From NCBI GenBank assembly GCA_028281535.1, contig JANQJS010000033.1:1-64000 (forward strand): a stretch of DNA of 64,000 nucleotides, read 5' to 3'. Positions 16,779 through 27,417 of this stretch are shown in pieces. The DNA is from Sedimentisphaerales bacterium (GTDB lineage: Bacteria > Planctomycetota > Phycisphaerae > Sedimentisphaerales > SM23-30). Within the stretch, counting starts at the first letter, position 1, and the number at the start of each line of letters is the position of its first letter. Both the position numbers and the translations under genes were made by a program. The notes below the pieces were generated by a model that ran no database searches, was not told the DNA's origin, and saw only the letters and a program-made list of their open reading frames with translations.

Positions 16779-18140
16779 ATGAATGCAGATTTACTACGAA
16801 TCGTCGAAAACATATCGCGTGATAAAAATATCACTAGAGAGAGTATCTTTGGTGACCTCGAAGACGCTATGGCATCGGCGGCCAGAAAACAATTCGGTGC
16901 GACCGAACAAATTATGGTAAAAATTGACCGCGAAACAGGCGTTATCAATGCATACATTAACGATGAAGCGATTGATATCCGTAAACTAGGGCGTATTCCT
17001 GCTCAAACAGCAAAGCAGGTCATGATTCAAAAACTACGCGAAGATGAACGCGGTAGTATTTTTGCTGAATATCAAGAACGTGTTGGCGAAATGGTTTCAG
17101 GAACCGTTGCCCGATTTGAAGGCGGCACGACAATTGTTAACCTAAGCCGTACCGAAGCACTACTGCCACGCAGCGAACAAATCCCAGGTGAATCGCACCA
17201 TAATAACGAACGGGTGCGTGCTTTAATTTACGAAGTCAAAGAATCCACGAATCAGGTAAAAGTCATTTTAACACGTACTCATCCTGATTTTATTCGTAGA
17301 CTTTTCGAGCAGGAAGTGCCCGAAGTTGCTGAACGCATTATTGAAATTAAAGCATTGTCACGCGAAGCAGGCTATCGCAGCAAAGTTGCCGTTAGCAGTA
17401 TCGACAGCAAAGTCGACGCCGTTGGTGCTTGCGTAGGTGTTCGTGGCAGTCGCATCAAAAATATTGTCGACGAACTGGGCGGAGAAAAAATTGACATTGT
17501 CCGCTGGAATGAATCTTCTCAAATTTTAATTATCAATGCACTGCGACCTGCTGAAATACGTGAAATCGCACTTTGCTTTGAATTAAATCGAGCGACAGTC
17601 GTTGTTGGTGAAGATCAGTTATCGCTTGCCATTGGCAAACGAGGACAAAACGTTCGACTTGCTGCACGCTTGACTAGCTGGGATATCGATGTCCTCACTC
17701 CTCAGGAATATTCACTGGGCATGGAGACCATGATTGGCATGCTCAGAGACATCGAAGGCATTGATGATACTGTGATTGATAAGATTGTTGCATTAGGTTT
17801 GGTTTCCGTGTTGGATATTGAAGAAGTTGGCACCGAGCCATTGGTCGAAGCTATTGGGCTTGATCCAGGATTAGCAGAGAAGATCGTGAACAATGCAACA
17901 GAACAAGCTCGTATCATCGCAGCCAACCAAACCCAAAGTAAAGCAACACAAGCTGTGTTAGGAACGGAAGAACAATCCGAAGCTGCTGAATCCTCTGAAG
18001 AACCTCAAGAGACAGCGACAGAAGAAACTGTTGAAGTTGCCGTCGAAGCAGAAACAGATAGCAATGAAGAAGCTGCACCGGAAACAGTGGTCACTGAAGA
18101 AAACGAACCCGAGGAAGAAAATACATCTAAGGATGTTTAG
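16779..18140 (+). CDS. nusA: Transcription termination/antitermination factor NusA
   Basis: RNA polymerase-associated factor controlling pausing, termination and antitermination. The 453-residue product has the NusA N-terminal domain (residues 1 to ~100, [24 protein letters not shown] region), an S1 RNA-binding domain (~104-170, [19 protein letters not shown]), KH1 with [10 protein letters not shown] near 218 and KH2 with [15 protein letters not shown] near 283. A helix-hairpin-helix-like stretch follows (~330-375, [18 protein letters not shown]). The last ~65 residues are an acidic Glu/Thr-rich tail. rimP, which precedes nusA in many bacteria, is absent here; a structured leader with a terminator occupies that place. 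infB follows after 49 bases. NusA could regulate its own operon through the leader terminator, which is inference. Confidence 0.97.
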   Translation: MNADLLRIVENISRDKNITRESIFGDLEDAMASAARKQFGATEQIMVKIDRETGVINAYINDEAIDIRKLGRIPAQTAKQVMIQKLREDERGSIFAEYQERVGEMVSGTVARFEGGTTIVNLSRTEALLPRSEQIPGESHHNNERVRALIYEVKESTNQVKVILTRTHPDFIRRLFEQEVPEVAERIIEIKALSREAGYRSKVAVSSIDSKVDAVGACVGVRGSRIKNIVDELGGEKIDIVRWNESSQILIINALRPAEIREIALCFELNRATVVVGEDQLSLAIGKRGQNVRLAARLTSWDIDVLTPQEYSLGMETMIGMLRDIEGIDDTVIDKIVALGLVSVLDIEEVGTEPLVEAIGLDPGLAEKIVNNATEQARIIAANQTQSKATQAVLGTEEQSEAAESSEEPQETATEETVEVAVEAETDSNEEAAPETVVTEENEPEEENTSKDV

Positions 18141-18189
18141 TAACCCTATAGGATATTAATTCAACACAAAACACATTGGAGTTTTTTGA

Positions 18190-20946
18190 TTGGCAATTCG
18201 TGTACATCAACTAGCAAAAGAATTAAATGTTAAAAGCGCTGCCATCGTCTCAAAGTGCCAGGCAGAAGGCCTTGAGATCAAGAATCACATGAGCACCCTT
18301 TCGGTTGGGCTCGCTGAAACAATTCGTGAATGGTTTAGCGAAGGTGCGCATGATACGACCATTGAAGAAACAGCCAGGGTCGATCTAGAAAAAGTAAAAA
18401 CAAAAACTAAACGCAAGAAAAAAACCACTGCTGCCAAAAAAACCGAAGACAACAAATCTACTGAAACAGCTGTTGCTGAAGAGCCAAAAGAAACCACAGA
18501 TGTAGACGAAACCAAAAGCGTCGTCACCAAGAAAAAGGCTACCCGCCCCAAACGGAAAAGCCCGAAAGATCTTGAAACGGAACAACAGGCTGAAGCAGGA
18601 TCAGAGCAAACAACTGAAACAATAAAGCCTGCCGCAAGTAGTGAACCAGAAAAACCTGAAGAAATCAAAAACGCCCCGGTGATAAAACCGGTGGTTTCAG
18701 AACCATTTATCCCAACGCCTGCGAAACTCCAAGGCCCCAATGTGGTTCGCATGGAGCATGCAGACCACGTGCCAGTTCCACCGAGTCGCCCACCAAAGAG
18801 AAAGCCATTGTCTGAACCTATTTCCAACTCATTATCTATTAATGCAGACAAAACTCAGGATGGCAAAAAATCTCCTGTCGAAATGGGTGGCATACCAGAG
18901 ACCGGCAAAAAAGGGTCACGCAGACGTGTTCTGGAATCTGACGAAGATGAACAACAAAATAAACGCGGAAAAGGCAAAGGCCGCTCTCGGTCGCGTAGCA
19001 ATTCTGATGCAGACGCTGGCGCATCCAAACGATGGCGAGAACGTGACTGGCAGGAACGAGAAGAACGTTTAGCCCAAGCATCCGGCATGAAATTACACCG
19101 TCGAGAACGACGTCTGGCTCAAAATGAAATAGATGGATCTGGCGGCAAGCAAATATATAAAAAAACACAAATTGATAAAGCCACGGTAAAAGAACCAATC
19201 ACAGTTAAAGAACTTTCCTCAGCAATCGGTGTACGATCTACCGAGATTATCGCCAAGCTGATGGGAATGGGCGTGATGGCAAATATCAACCAGGTCATTG
19301 AAACAGATGCTGCTGAAACGATCTCGCTAGAATTTGGCGTGGAACTTAGTGTTGAAGCACATGTACAATTAATCGATCAATTACTTGAGGAATTCGACAA
19401 AGAAACACCGGATGATGATAAATCCCCACGCCCCCCTGTTGTTACATTCCTTGGGCACGTGGATCATGGAAAAACATCTCTCTTGGATTGCATTCGAAAA
19501 GAAAGCGTAGCCTCGGGTGAAGCTGGTGGGATTACCCAACATATCGGGTCCTATCTGTATGATGATGGTAAACGCCGCGTTACTTTCCTTGACACACCTG
19601 GGCACAAGGCATTTACTGCGATGCGTGCTCGTGGAGCAAACATGACAGATATTGCGGTCTTGGTTGTTGCTGCAGATGATGGCGTGATGCCACAAACAGA
19701 AGAAGCGATCAACCACATCAAAGCAGCAAATGTTCCAATTGTGGTTGCGATGAACAAGATGGATCTGCCGGCGGCAGATGAGAATCGCGTCTTAGGACAA
19801 CTAGCTGAAAAAGGATTGGTGCCCACAGAATGGGGTGGCGATGTTGAAGTAGTAAAAACAAGTGCACATACTGGCAATGGTATTACTGACCTTGTTGAAT
19901 ACCTGGATTACATTGCCGAACTTAATAACTTAAAAGCGAAAAAAGATGGTGCAGCAACAGGCTGGATTGTCGAATCTGAAATGAGTAGCGGCCAGGGTGT
20001 CATAGCACGAATACTGGTTAAGCAAGGAACGCTTAAAGCTGGCGATGTTATCGTTAGTGGTTCATCTTATGGTCGTGTACGTACCATTTTAGATTCATCC
20101 AATAAATCATTAAAAGAAGCTGGGCCAGCAACCCCATGTGAGATTTCAGGTCTGGAAGGTGTTCCAACGGCCGGTGACCGCTTCTTTGTACTGGACAATA
20201 TCTCCAAAGCGAAAGAAGTGGCGGACGAACAACGATCTCAAGAACGCGAAAAAACACTTGCACAACGCAGCATGGTGACATTAGAGAATCTATTTAGTGA
20301 AATCGAAGCTGGTGAAATTCGTGAATTAAATATTATTTTGAAAGCGGACGTACAAGGTAGTGTAGATGTACTTTCTAAATCGATATTGGAAATGAACACA
20401 TCAGAAGTTGCTGTTCGTGTTCTGCATGCCGCGGTTGGTGGCATCTCTGAAAGCGATGTGGTTTTGGCACAAGCGTCCAATGCCATTATTATCGGTTTCC
20501 AGGTCATTGCAGATGAATATGCTAGAACGTATGCAGATAAAAATAGCGTTGAAATTCGCCTCTACCGTGTTATCTATCAAATATCTGAAGATATCAAAAA
20601 AGCACTGGAAGGCATGCTCAAACCACGTGTGGAAGAAAAAGAACTTGGCCGCGCGGAAGTTCGTCAGGTATTCAAAGTTTCGCGTCTTGGAAATATTGCT
20701 GGTTGCTACGCAACTGAAGGGCTGATTAAACGTTCAGCAAAAATACGCTTAATTCGTGATAATATTATCTTAAGGGATAACTTATCGATTGATTCACTGA
20801 AACGCGTCAAGGATGATGTGAATGAAATTCGAAGTGGCTTGGAGTTTGGTATTAAACTCGTTGATTGCGATGATATTAAAGAAGGCGATCAGTTAGAAGT
20901 TTATGATCATATTGAAATTAGCCGGACTCTGGAATCGGTTCAATAA
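18190..20946 (+). CDS. infB: Translation initiation factor IF-2
   Basis: GTPase that brings initiator tRNA to the ribosome. The start is TTG at 18190, preceded by TTGGAG about eight bases upstream and giving the typical N-terminus [12 protein letters not shown]. Domains in 918 residues: a first IF2-N domain (1 to ~50), a long Lys/Glu/Thr/Ala-rich and Arg-rich disordered linker (~55-300), a second IF2-N domain (~334-385, [12 protein letters not shown]), then the G domain with GHVDHGKTS near 422, DTPGHKAF near 467, NKMD near 521 and SAH near 557. Beta-barrel and IF2 C-terminal domains follow, ending [12 protein letters not shown]. Length is typical for a species with an extended N-terminal region. 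It sits in the conserved nusA-infB-rbfA order. Confidence 0.97.
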   Translation: MAIRVHQLAKELNVKSAAIVSKCQAEGLEIKNHMSTLSVGLAETIREWFSEGAHDTTIEETARVDLEKVKTKTKRKKKTTAAKKTEDNKSTETAVAEEPKETTDVDETKSVVTKKKATRPKRKSPKDLETEQQAEAGSEQTTETIKPAASSEPEKPEEIKNAPVIKPVVSEPFIPTPAKLQGPNVVRMEHADHVPVPPSRPPKRKPLSEPISNSLSINADKTQDGKKSPVEMGGIPETGKKGSRRRVLESDEDEQQNKRGKGKGRSRSRSNSDADAGASKRWRERDWQEREERLAQASGMKLHRRERRLAQNEIDGSGGKQIYKKTQIDKATVKEPITVKELSSAIGVRSTEIIAKLMGMGVMANINQVIETDAAETISLEFGVELSVEAHVQLIDQLLEEFDKETPDDDKSPRPPVVTFLGHVDHGKTSLLDCIRKESVASGEAGGITQHIGSYLYDDGKRRVTFLDTPGHKAFTAMRARGANMTDIAVLVVAADDGVMPQTEEAINHIKAANVPIVVAMNKMDLPAADENRVLGQLAEKGLVPTEWGGDVEVVKTSAHTGNGITDLVEYLDYIAELNNLKAKKDGAATGWIVESEMSSGQGVIARILVKQGTLKAGDVIVSGSSYGRVRTILDSSNKSLKEAGPATPCEISGLEGVPTAGDRFFVLDNISKAKEVADEQRSQEREKTLAQRSMVTLENLFSEIEAGEIRELNIILKADVQGSVDVLSKSILEMNTSEVAVRVLHAAVGGISESDVVLAQASNAIIIGFQVIADEYARTYADKNSVEIRLYRVIYQISEDIKKALEGMLKPRVEEKELGRAEVRQVFKVSRLGNIAGCYATEGLIKRSAKIRLIRDNIILRDNLSIDSLKRVKDDVNEIRSGLEFGIKLVDCDDIKEGDQLEVYDHIEISRTLESVQ

Positions 20947-20994
20947 ATGTAACTGGATGCAACACTCCCCTCCTTTCAGACCCCTGGTGTGAGA

Positions 20995-21276
20995 ATGATC
21001 ATCGGCGTCATGGAATTTCAAGTCAGTGTGTTTGATGCAATGACACTTAAGGACAAGCGTCGCGTCATAAAAAGCCTAAAAGATCGAATCAGCCATAAGT
21101 TCAATGTTTCGATCGCAGAGGTTGGCTACAATGACCAAATTCGAACCGCTTTAATGGGTGTATCGATAGTGGGAAATGATAGTAAATATTTAGATCAGGT
21201 TTTATGCAAAATCATAGATCATGTTAGAAAAATACCGCAGTTAAGTTTGATTGATTATCATATTGAAATGGTATAA
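20995..21276 (+). CDS. DUF503 (YlxP-like) protein
   Basis: Small protein of the DUF503/YlxP family, commonly found between infB and rbfA and thought to act in ribosome assembly or translation, without a firm biochemical role. The family pattern is clear: MIIGVMEFQVSVFDA, then LKDKRRVIKSLKDRI and FNVSIAEVG. I place the start at ATG 20995, because homologues begin MI-x-GV, rather than the GTG six bases earlier. The product is 93 residues, the usual length. rbfA starts two bases after its stop codon. Confidence 0.92.
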   Translation: MIIGVMEFQVSVFDAMTLKDKRRVIKSLKDRISHKFNVSIAEVGYNDQIRTALMGVSIVGNDSKYLDQVLCKIIDHVRKIPQLSLIDYHIEMV

Positions 21277-21278
21277 GA

Positions 21279-21707
21279 ATGGTTTCTCGACGACAGGAAA
21301 AAGTTTCAAAAGTCATCATGAGCTCGGTGAGTACAATTATACAAAACGAGATCTCAGACCCACGTGTTCAGGGCCTCATCAGTGTTACACGCGTTGATCC
21401 GGCTCCAGACCTTAAGAGTGCCCGCGTTTTTTTAAGTATTCTGGGCGTTACTGATAATCAAAAAAAATTATGCCTAATGGCAATCAATCATGCGAATGGG
21501 TTTATTCGCACCCGACTATCTCAACAGTTATCCATGAAAACCTGCCCGGCATTACAATTTCACATTGATGAAAATTTGCAAAATGAAATAGCCACATTAC
21601 AAATTATCGATGAAGTATCACGGGAATTACACCTGGAAGATGAAAAAAACAATGATACGTTACCCCCTAACCCGAACAATCAGATTGAGTCGGAGATCAA
21701 AGAATGA
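21279..21707 (+). CDS. rbfA: 30S ribosome-binding factor A
   Basis: RbfA binds the immature 30S subunit and helps 16S rRNA 5' processing and cold adaptation. The 142-residue product starts SRRQEKVSKVIMSSVSTII and has the conserved EISDPRVQGLISVTRVD and DLKSARVFLSILG segments of its KH-like fold. A C-terminal acidic and polar tail (DEKNNDTLPPNPNNQ) is dispensable-looking. It lies two bases after the DUF503 gene and overlaps the next gene by four bases (ATGA), so translation is probably coupled. Confidence 0.95.
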   Translation: MVSRRQEKVSKVIMSSVSTIIQNEISDPRVQGLISVTRVDPAPDLKSARVFLSILGVTDNQKKLCLMAINHANGFIRTRLSQQLSMKTCPALQFHIDENLQNEIATLQIIDEVSRELHLEDEKNNDTLPPNPNNQIESEIKE

Positions 21708-22462
21708 AAAATAGCAGTGAATATGCTACGCAATTGAAGAAATTATGCAAACGAGTCCAAAAAGAATTAGGGTCACCCGAGGAACCAGAACTCACTGACC
21801 CAACGACAGAAATCGTATTGAGTTGCTTGTCTGCATTTACAACAGAATCAAAAGCTCAAAGTGGACTCAATAAATTGAATGCACACTTTGTAGATTTCAA
21901 TGAATTGCGCGTCAGTCGCGACATTGAAGTGGCTAAAGTATTGGGAAGTAGCTTTCCGCAAGCCAAAGATGCCGCAAAATTAATTATACAAATTCTTCAG
22001 GCTATTTTTGACAAAGAAGATGCTCTGGACTTAAGTCATTTACCCAGTACCGGCAAACGAGAAGTCAAAGCGTTTCTTGAAAGCATGAGTGCTTTACCAG
22101 CATACACCGTTGCTCGCGTTATGTTAAAAAGTATTGGCGGCCATGCATTTCCTGTCCACGAAAAAATGCTAACGGTTCTTCAAAAAGAAGAGATTGTTTC
22201 TCCTGACGCCAGCATGAGTGATGTACAAGGATTTCTAGAACGTCAAATCCCATCAAAAACTCTTCAAAAAACTTATATACAGCTAAGACAGTTCACTGAT
22301 CAGTACAAGATGAGTGCGGCAAAAAAAGAAACCGCAGCAAAGAAGAAAACAACTACAAAAAAGAAAACGGCTACCAAAAAAGCAACTAAAAAGAAAACCG
22401 CGGCAAAGAAAACGACCAAGAAGAAAACGACAAAAAAGAAAACCACTAAGAAGAAATCTTAA
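21704..22462 (+). CDS. Endonuclease III-like HhH-GPD protein lacking the usual catalytic residues, with a lysine-rich tail
   Basis: The first ~195 of 252 residues resemble the helical HhH-GPD fold of endonuclease [23 protein letters not shown] aligns with the substrate-recognition helix, [11 protein letters not shown] with the following helix, and [11 protein letters not shown] ... [11 protein letters not shown] with the HhH and catalytic Asp region. The canonical LPGVGRKTA glycines and lysine and the VDTH aspartate are not conserved, and no C-terminal Fe-S cysteine cluster is present, so glycosylase activity is doubtful. Residues from ~203 to the end are almost only Lys, Thr and Ala ([10 protein letters not shown] repeats), like histone-H1-type tails, suggesting nucleic-acid binding. 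It overlaps rbfA by four bases within the translation operon. A role with RNA, ribosomes or the nucleoid is inference. Confidence 0.7.
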   Translation: MKNSSEYATQLKKLCKRVQKELGSPEEPELTDPTTEIVLSCLSAFTTESKAQSGLNKLNAHFVDFNELRVSRDIEVAKVLGSSFPQAKDAAKLIIQILQAIFDKEDALDLSHLPSTGKREVKAFLESMSALPAYTVARVMLKSIGGHAFPVHEKMLTVLQKEEIVSPDASMSDVQGFLERQIPSKTLQKTYIQLRQFTDQYKMSAAKKETAAKKKTTTKKKTATKKATKKKTAAKKTTKKKTTKKKTTKKKS

Positions 22463-22488
22463 TTCATATAGACGAGAAGGACAATCCA

Positions 22489-23361
22489 TTGGCTGAGAAA
22501 TTAAAAATCGGTTTACCTAAAGGAAGCTTACAAGATTCAACGGTTGATTTATTTAAACGAGCTGGATTCCATATCCAGATCTCATCACGCAGCTATTTTC
22601 CATCCATCGATGATGAAGAGATTGAAGCGGTCTTATTTCGCGCACAGGAAATGAGTCGTTATGTTGAAGATGGGGTCATAGACGTAGGTTTGACTGGACA
22701 TGACTGGATTTGCGAAAACAATTCAGACGTCGTGGAAGTATGTGAACTGGTTTACTCGAAAGCAACAGCCAAACCAGCTTATTGGGTTTTGGCTGTCCCC
22801 AATGAAAGTAAGGTTGAAAAGGCAGAAGACCTTGAAGGTGGAATTATCGCTACTGAGCTAGTCAATGTCACAAAGGAATATTTTAAAAATCGCGGAGTAA
22901 ACGTTAAGATCGAATTTTCTTGGGGAGCAACTGAAGTCAAAGCCCGACTACTCGATGGGATTGTGGAAATTACTGAAACAGGCTCTAGTCTTCGGGCAAA
23001 CAATCTACGTATCATCGACCATTTAATGTCAAGTACGACACGATTAATCGCAAACAAAAAAGCCTGGGAAGATAGTTTTAAGCGTGAAAAAATTGAAGCC
23101 ATTGCACTGTTACTACAAGGTGCTATAGCTGGTCGTGAGAAGGTGGGATTAAAAATGAATCTGGAAAAAGACAAACTAGACCAGGCCATTTCTCTATTAC
23201 CATCAGAAAAATCACCAACGGTCAATCACTTGGCTGATGATAAATTTGTCGCGATTGAAGTGGTTATTGAGGAAAAATTGGCACGAGATTTAGTGCCAAA
23301 ATTGAAAAAGATAGGGGCGACTGGTATTTTTACTTATCCCCTTATGAAAGTAATTCCCTAA
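22489..23361 (+). CDS. hisG: ATP phosphoribosyltransferase, long form
   Basis: First enzyme of histidine synthesis: joins ATP and PRPP to give phosphoribosyl-ATP. The product has 290 residues, the long homohexameric form with a C-terminal regulatory ACT-like domain (~215-290, [19 protein letters not shown] ... [15 protein letters not shown]). Catalytic-domain motifs are [41 protein letters not shown] and [15 protein letters not shown], the PRPP-binding loop. The start is TTG 22489 with AGAAGG upstream. Histidine feedback inhibition is expected from the domain. It lies at the end of the nusA-rbfA operon, 26 bases after the HhH gene; no other his genes are nearby. The convergent GNAT gene ends only five bases away. 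Confidence 0.95.
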   Translation: MAEKLKIGLPKGSLQDSTVDLFKRAGFHIQISSRSYFPSIDDEEIEAVLFRAQEMSRYVEDGVIDVGLTGHDWICENNSDVVEVCELVYSKATAKPAYWVLAVPNESKVEKAEDLEGGIIATELVNVTKEYFKNRGVNVKIEFSWGATEVKARLLDGIVEITETGSSLRANNLRIIDHLMSSTTRLIANKKAWEDSFKREKIEAIALLLQGAIAGREKVGLKMNLEKDKLDQAISLLPSEKSPTVNHLADDKFVAIEVVIEEKLARDLVPKLKKIGATGIFTYPLMKVIP

Positions 23362-23366
23362 TCGAC

Positions 23367-23966
23367 CTAGAGCGTTTTTACATAGATGTAACTTAAAACG
23401 CCATGGCTATCAAATTCCTGTACTAATTCGAAGCCACATTTAAGATAAAGCTTGTTTGCAGGGGTGTTGTTTTTAGCCACAAGTAATTTAATTTGATTAA
23501 TGCCATTTTTACGACAAAGCCCTCCCCCCTGTTCAATCAGAGATTGGGCAACTCCCTTGCCTCGACCTTGAGGTGCGATTACAATCGACATGAGTTCAGC
23601 ATCCGGAAGATCAAGCTTACGTGTTTTTCCGGGATAAAAAATATTCTCAAAGATTCTTTTTATTCGCTGAAGTGAAAAAAGCATTTTGCATAAATGTAAA
23701 AAGAACTTTGAAGGTTTTTTTAGAAGAATATGCTTGTAAAGACGGTTGAGATTTTTCGTAAAGGTAGCAAAACCTATCACCTGTTCCTGTTCAATTGCCA
23801 CCAATCCAAAACTGTTTTCATCCGACGCGATGGCTTGATATAACGATGTAACAAAATCGTTCCCTAACGAACTGATAAACCCTGTGGGTATGCCCTGGCA
23901 ATGCAACACCGCGACTTGAGGGGCATGCGTTTCATTCATTTCTTCAATTACCCATTGATCAGACAT
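23367..23966 (-). CDS. GNAT-family N-acetyltransferase
   Basis: Acetyl-CoA-dependent acyltransferase, 199 residues. The acetyl-CoA-binding motif A is IVIAPQGRGKGVAQSLIEQG (Q/R-x-x-G-x-G/A), followed by motif B with NNTPANKLYLKCGFELVQEF. The N-terminal half (GIPTGFISSLGNDFVTSLYQAI) resembles the group of GNAT proteins found in sugar and peptide modification clusters. It is the last gene of the minus-strand polysaccharide operon, nine bases downstream of a glycosyltransferase, so it may acetylate an amino sugar. The substrate is not determinable from sequence. Confidence 0.88.
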   Translation of the reverse strand: MSDQWVIEEMNETHAPQVAVLHCQGIPTGFISSLGNDFVTSLYQAIASDENSFGLVAIEQEQVIGFATFTKNLNRLYKHILLKKPSKFFLHLCKMLFSLQRIKRIFENIFYPGKTRKLDLPDAELMSIVIAPQGRGKGVAQSLIEQGGGLCRKNGINQIKLLVAKNNTPANKLYLKCGFELVQEFDSHGVLSYIYVKTL

Positions 23967-23975
23967 AGGACAATC

Positions 23976-25244
23976 TCAAGAATCTTTAGGCCAAACAGCA
24001 CTTTGATTCACTTTATATACCACTTCAGATTCGATGATTTCGACATATTTTTCAGCCAAGACCTCACGTGAAAAATGTTTTGAGACATACTCAAACCCTT
24101 GATCACCAAATTTCTTACATAAATCCGGATCGTTTTTTAATTTCCGAACAGCATTTACAAAGTCTTGTGAATTTTCAGGTTCAACATAAATTCCTGCACC
24201 AGATTCTTCGACTAATTTTCGAGCAACGCCATCGATTCCTATCACAATAGGTCTCTTTGCCGACATATAATCAAAGACTTTATTCGGATAAACCGTTTTA
24301 AAAGTATCCACTTTCTTGAGAACAGCTGTACAGACATCACTCGCTGCTACATAATCGACAATTTCATTTTTTGGAACCGCATCCACAAAACAAACATTAT
24401 TTAAGCCCCACTCTTGCGCGGTCTCTTTCAACATCTCTTTCTGCATTCCTGCCCCAACCAGCAAAATAACAATATCTGGGTCATCTAATAATAATTTAGC
24501 TGCCTCTAAAAGTTGTATCAAGTGATTGGCGACACCATGGGCACCAACATAAGTTACCACATATTTCCCTTGTAGATCATGCTTTTCACGAACCCAATTC
24601 TCCTTTTCGCCCGGCTTAAAGATATCTAGATCAGCACCATTAGGAATCATACTGATACGATCTTTTTTTACGCGTTTTTTCCCTATCAGGGCGTCTTCAA
24701 AAGCTGGTGTTAAGACGTTAATCCAACTGGCTGATTCATAACTTTTCTTTTCAAGCCAGTAGGACATTTTGATCATTTGCTTATTGGTTAAAACACCTGT
24801 ATCAATCGCAGATTCCGGCCAAAGATCTCGGACCTCAAACACCATTGGAATTCGCATCAATTTACTTAAAATCCAACCGGTTAATCCAACGGTTAAAGGT
24901 GGTGATGTACAAATTATCACATCAGCTTTATTAACATAAGCTAATCCTGCAACGATTGAACTAAATGCAAAAGAAAGATAAGCCCAGAAACGCCCCAGAA
25001 AACTTTTGTTATATCCTTCACTAACATAACAGCGATACAGATCAATATTTTCACTTTCCTTTTCATGAATAATGAATTTACCTTTGTATTCTGGAATTTT
25101 TTTACCGGTGGCATAGTGCACAGTCCCTGACAAAATCGTGATATTATGGCCAGCTTGCTGCCAATATTTTGAAAACTGATTCCAGCGGGAACCGCCGGCA
25201 TCCTGTTTGCCAAGAAAAAACTGATGGACAATTAATATATTCAT
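23976..25244 (-). CDS. Glycosyltransferase family 4 (WbuB-like)
   Basis: Retaining GT-B glycosyltransferase, 422 residues. It begins NILIVHQFFLGKQDAGGSRW, typical of WbuB-type enzymes, followed by VEVRDLWPESAIDTGVL, a motif of this subgroup. The C-terminal Rossmann domain has YVVTYVGAHGVANHLIQLLEAA and the donor-binding EX7E-like region around YPNKVFDYMSAKRPIVIGIDG. The expected job is sugar transfer from a nucleotide donor onto the lipid-linked repeat unit at the inner membrane. It lies between the GNAT gene and the heparinase-like gene in the operon, with ten-base spacing. The exact sugar is unknown. Confidence 0.9.
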   Translation of the reverse strand: MNILIVHQFFLGKQDAGGSRWNQFSKYWQQAGHNITILSGTVHYATGKKIPEYKGKFIIHEKESENIDLYRCYVSEGYNKSFLGRFWAYLSFAFSSIVAGLAYVNKADVIICTSPPLTVGLTGWILSKLMRIPMVFEVRDLWPESAIDTGVLTNKQMIKMSYWLEKKSYESASWINVLTPAFEDALIGKKRVKKDRISMIPNGADLDIFKPGEKENWVREKHDLQGKYVVTYVGAHGVANHLIQLLEAAKLLLDDPDIVILLVGAGMQKEMLKETAQEWGLNNVCFVDAVPKNEIVDYVAASDVCTAVLKKVDTFKTVYPNKVFDYMSAKRPIVIGIDGVARKLVEESGAGIYVEPENSQDFVNAVRKLKNDPDLCKKFGDQGFEYVSKHFSREVLAEKYVEIIESEVVYKVNQSAVWPKDS

Positions 25245-25254
25245 ATTTGATGCT

Positions 25255-27414
25255 TTATTTTTTAAAATCTATTTCATTTGAATTTGTGATAATTTTATTG
25301 ATAACCATCGAAGGACTATTCGTTAATTCACCCAAATGACACTCAAAACGACGAATATCGCCTTGGTCAAAGACAGATAGTAATTCATGATTAAACTCTG
25401 CAGTCATACCAGCTTCTCCTAAGCTAAGTATTGTAATGCACCTTAACGGAAGTGTTGCATTAGTTTCAGATGAAAATACAGGCATGGCTATTCTATCGCC
25501 ATAATAAGTTGAACACCACCCAAAAGGTTTTTTCTCATCACCTGATATAAAATGATGTTGCAAGTCATCGGCAGACGACAATGTGATCATTTGAATAGGC
25601 CCATGCGGTGTTTCGATGTCCAGTTTATGGTCAGAATGTTGAGATTTCATGTCAAGCAGATGCCAATTTAATTCAACATGGTGCTCTCCGACACCTAATA
25701 AATCATCTACCACAATCCAAGTCTTCTGGTCGAAATGAGCTACGCTTCTTCGATGGATAATCCCTTTTGCAGCATATCCATGATGGCATCCCTGAAAATA
25801 GACAGCGCGACTTTCGGGAAAAACATGATATTGCTCCAACTCACTTTTTACCCAATCAAACCACATAAAATGGCCTGATTTTCGCATTTGGCTCTGTTCA
25901 TCTACAACCACAGTATTATGAGCTTTGGTCGAACCAAAATAATTCTGCCATGGCTGGTCGCAATTGTACATATAGGTTCCGGCATCTCGCAGAATATTGA
26001 GGCCTTTCCACCATAGATCAAAATGCAACATATCCGCATGTGAAGGTCGATCTTTAAAACTATGGCACCGAATCATGGCCCAGCTATCCGAACTCCCAAG
26101 TGTATAGTAGCCGCCATGAGAATATTGCTTGTTACCACGTTGAGTTGGGATGATACCTGGCTGCTCTTTTGGACCTAATAACCATAGGATATCTTCATCC
26201 CAAAGTCCCTTATCATAAGCTGACTTCTCTTTAAAAAAAGTATATCCTAGCTGAATCACGGGACGATAATCGCGATAATCACACGTATTAAGCGGTATGA
26301 TTAAAGCGCCATCATTCGCTCCATAAATAGGTACATAGCCTTGATTGGGATCAACCATTTCATATAGAAATTCGAGAGAACTTTCAACACGCTGATGGAC
26401 TTCTTGACCAAAAGCATCTTCATTAATCTCAGATAAAATCAATGACCACAATATGCCTTGCAGCATTAATCGATGATAATTCATTGAATGCTGAATGTAA
26501 CTACCATCAGGATATAATTGTTTTAAAATTTCCTGTTTTAAAATTGTTTTCCCTTGCTTGTGCCATAGCTCCGATTTTTGAAACTCAGGAAAACATAAAC
26601 CAACCATGTAAATTCCAGCAGCCTCGATGATTGAATGGTTGGTGCGGGTTGAAATCGCAAAATCAATATTGTGATAAATACGATCAGTATGCACTACAAT
26701 AGCCAGTAATAATTTTTTAAGTCGCTCATCAGTTGTAAGCGAATGATTTTTTAAATGAAAATAGGCAAAGCACATCGCCATAAGACGAATAGAACATTCT
26801 TGGCCACATGAATAATTTGGCCCGATATTGGGCTGATTTTCCTGTAACCAATGTTCAAAAAGTTCCCAAAAACGTTCGAGATACTTCTCATCACCAGTTG
26901 CAGCATAAGCTCTAATCAAAGAATAGGTCCAGGCAAATCGTGATGGCTCCCAAATGAATTTAATATCCCCCAAGGCAGGATCAAAAAAATCTGTGTCACA
27001 CCAATGTTGTTGATCATTCGCTCGACGCTGAGTTACTGGATTTAAAAACCAATCAGGAGGGTTCCCTAGAGTATGATATGTATTAAAAAAAAAGCAAAAC
27101 TGATGATCAAGAATTTTATCAGCTTGCTCTTTTATAAGGTCTTGATAGGCGATATTAATATTGGAAATATTCGTTTGGTTAATAAAAAAGTTTCTTTGAT
27201 TGTTTTGTTGGCTTTTAAGAAACTTTTCTAGGTCTCCTTTAAATGATGATTGTAGCCAGTCATCTAATTTAATTTCAGACCACGGCTGATCCGGAAATTT
27301 TTTCTTTAACAATCCTGTTTTTTTTACAAGTGAATACTTCGCTCGGTACAGGCAAAATCCAAGCCCGTATTGATTAACAATATCGACGGCTTTTTTTATT
27401 TTTGAAATTGGCAT
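25255..27414 (-). CDS. Heparinase II/III family protein (polysaccharide lyase-like)
   Basis: Protein of 719 residues with an alpha/alpha-toroid N-terminal part (WLQENQPNIGPNYSCGQECSI split by the helices around it, RTNHSIIEAAGIYMVGL) and a C-terminal beta-sandwich of the heparinase II/III type: YSHGGYYTLGSSDSWAMIRC, PSHADMLHFDLWWKGLNIL, DAGTYMYN and GSTKAHNTVVVD. These enzymes cleave uronic-acid-containing polysaccharides by beta-elimination. No signal peptide is visible at the start (PISKIKKAVDIVNQYGLGF), as in other heparinase-like proteins encoded in polysaccharide export clusters, where they may trim or edit the polymer or its lipid-linked precursor. It lies three bases downstream of the bi-domain oxidoreductase, a recurrent pair in such clusters. 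Confidence 0.88.
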   Translation of the reverse strand: MPISKIKKAVDIVNQYGLGFCLYRAKYSLVKKTGLLKKKFPDQPWSEIKLDDWLQSSFKGDLEKFLKSQQNNQRNFFINQTNISNINIAYQDLIKEQADKILDHQFCFFFNTYHTLGNPPDWFLNPVTQRRANDQQHWCDTDFFDPALGDIKFIWEPSRFAWTYSLIRAYAATGDEKYLERFWELFEHWLQENQPNIGPNYSCGQECSIRLMAMCFAYFHLKNHSLTTDERLKKLLLAIVVHTDRIYHNIDFAISTRTNHSIIEAAGIYMVGLCFPEFQKSELWHKQGKTILKQEILKQLYPDGSYIQHSMNYHRLMLQGILWSLILSEINEDAFGQEVHQRVESSLEFLYEMVDPNQGYVPIYGANDGALIIPLNTCDYRDYRPVIQLGYTFFKEKSAYDKGLWDEDILWLLGPKEQPGIIPTQRGNKQYSHGGYYTLGSSDSWAMIRCHSFKDRPSHADMLHFDLWWKGLNILRDAGTYMYNCDQPWQNYFGSTKAHNTVVVDEQSQMRKSGHFMWFDWVKSELEQYHVFPESRAVYFQGCHHGYAAKGIIHRRSVAHFDQKTWIVVDDLLGVGEHHVELNWHLLDMKSQHSDHKLDIETPHGPIQMITLSSADDLQHHFISGDEKKPFGWCSTYYGDRIAMPVFSSETNATLPLRCITILSLGEAGMTAEFNHELLSVFDQGDIRRFECHLGELTNSPSMVINKIITNSNEIDFKK

Positions 27415-27417
27415 CGT

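Noticed and set aside
18285-18851. 188-codon minus-strand frame inside infB
   Set aside because: It is antisense to the low-complexity Lys/Glu linker of IF-2, which produces long open antisense frames; composition is Ser/Phe/Val-rich with no domain.
22283-22496. Frames opposite and alongside the lysine tail of the HhH protein
   Set aside because: Repetitive AAG/AAA codons keep other frames open; the products are low-complexity shadows.
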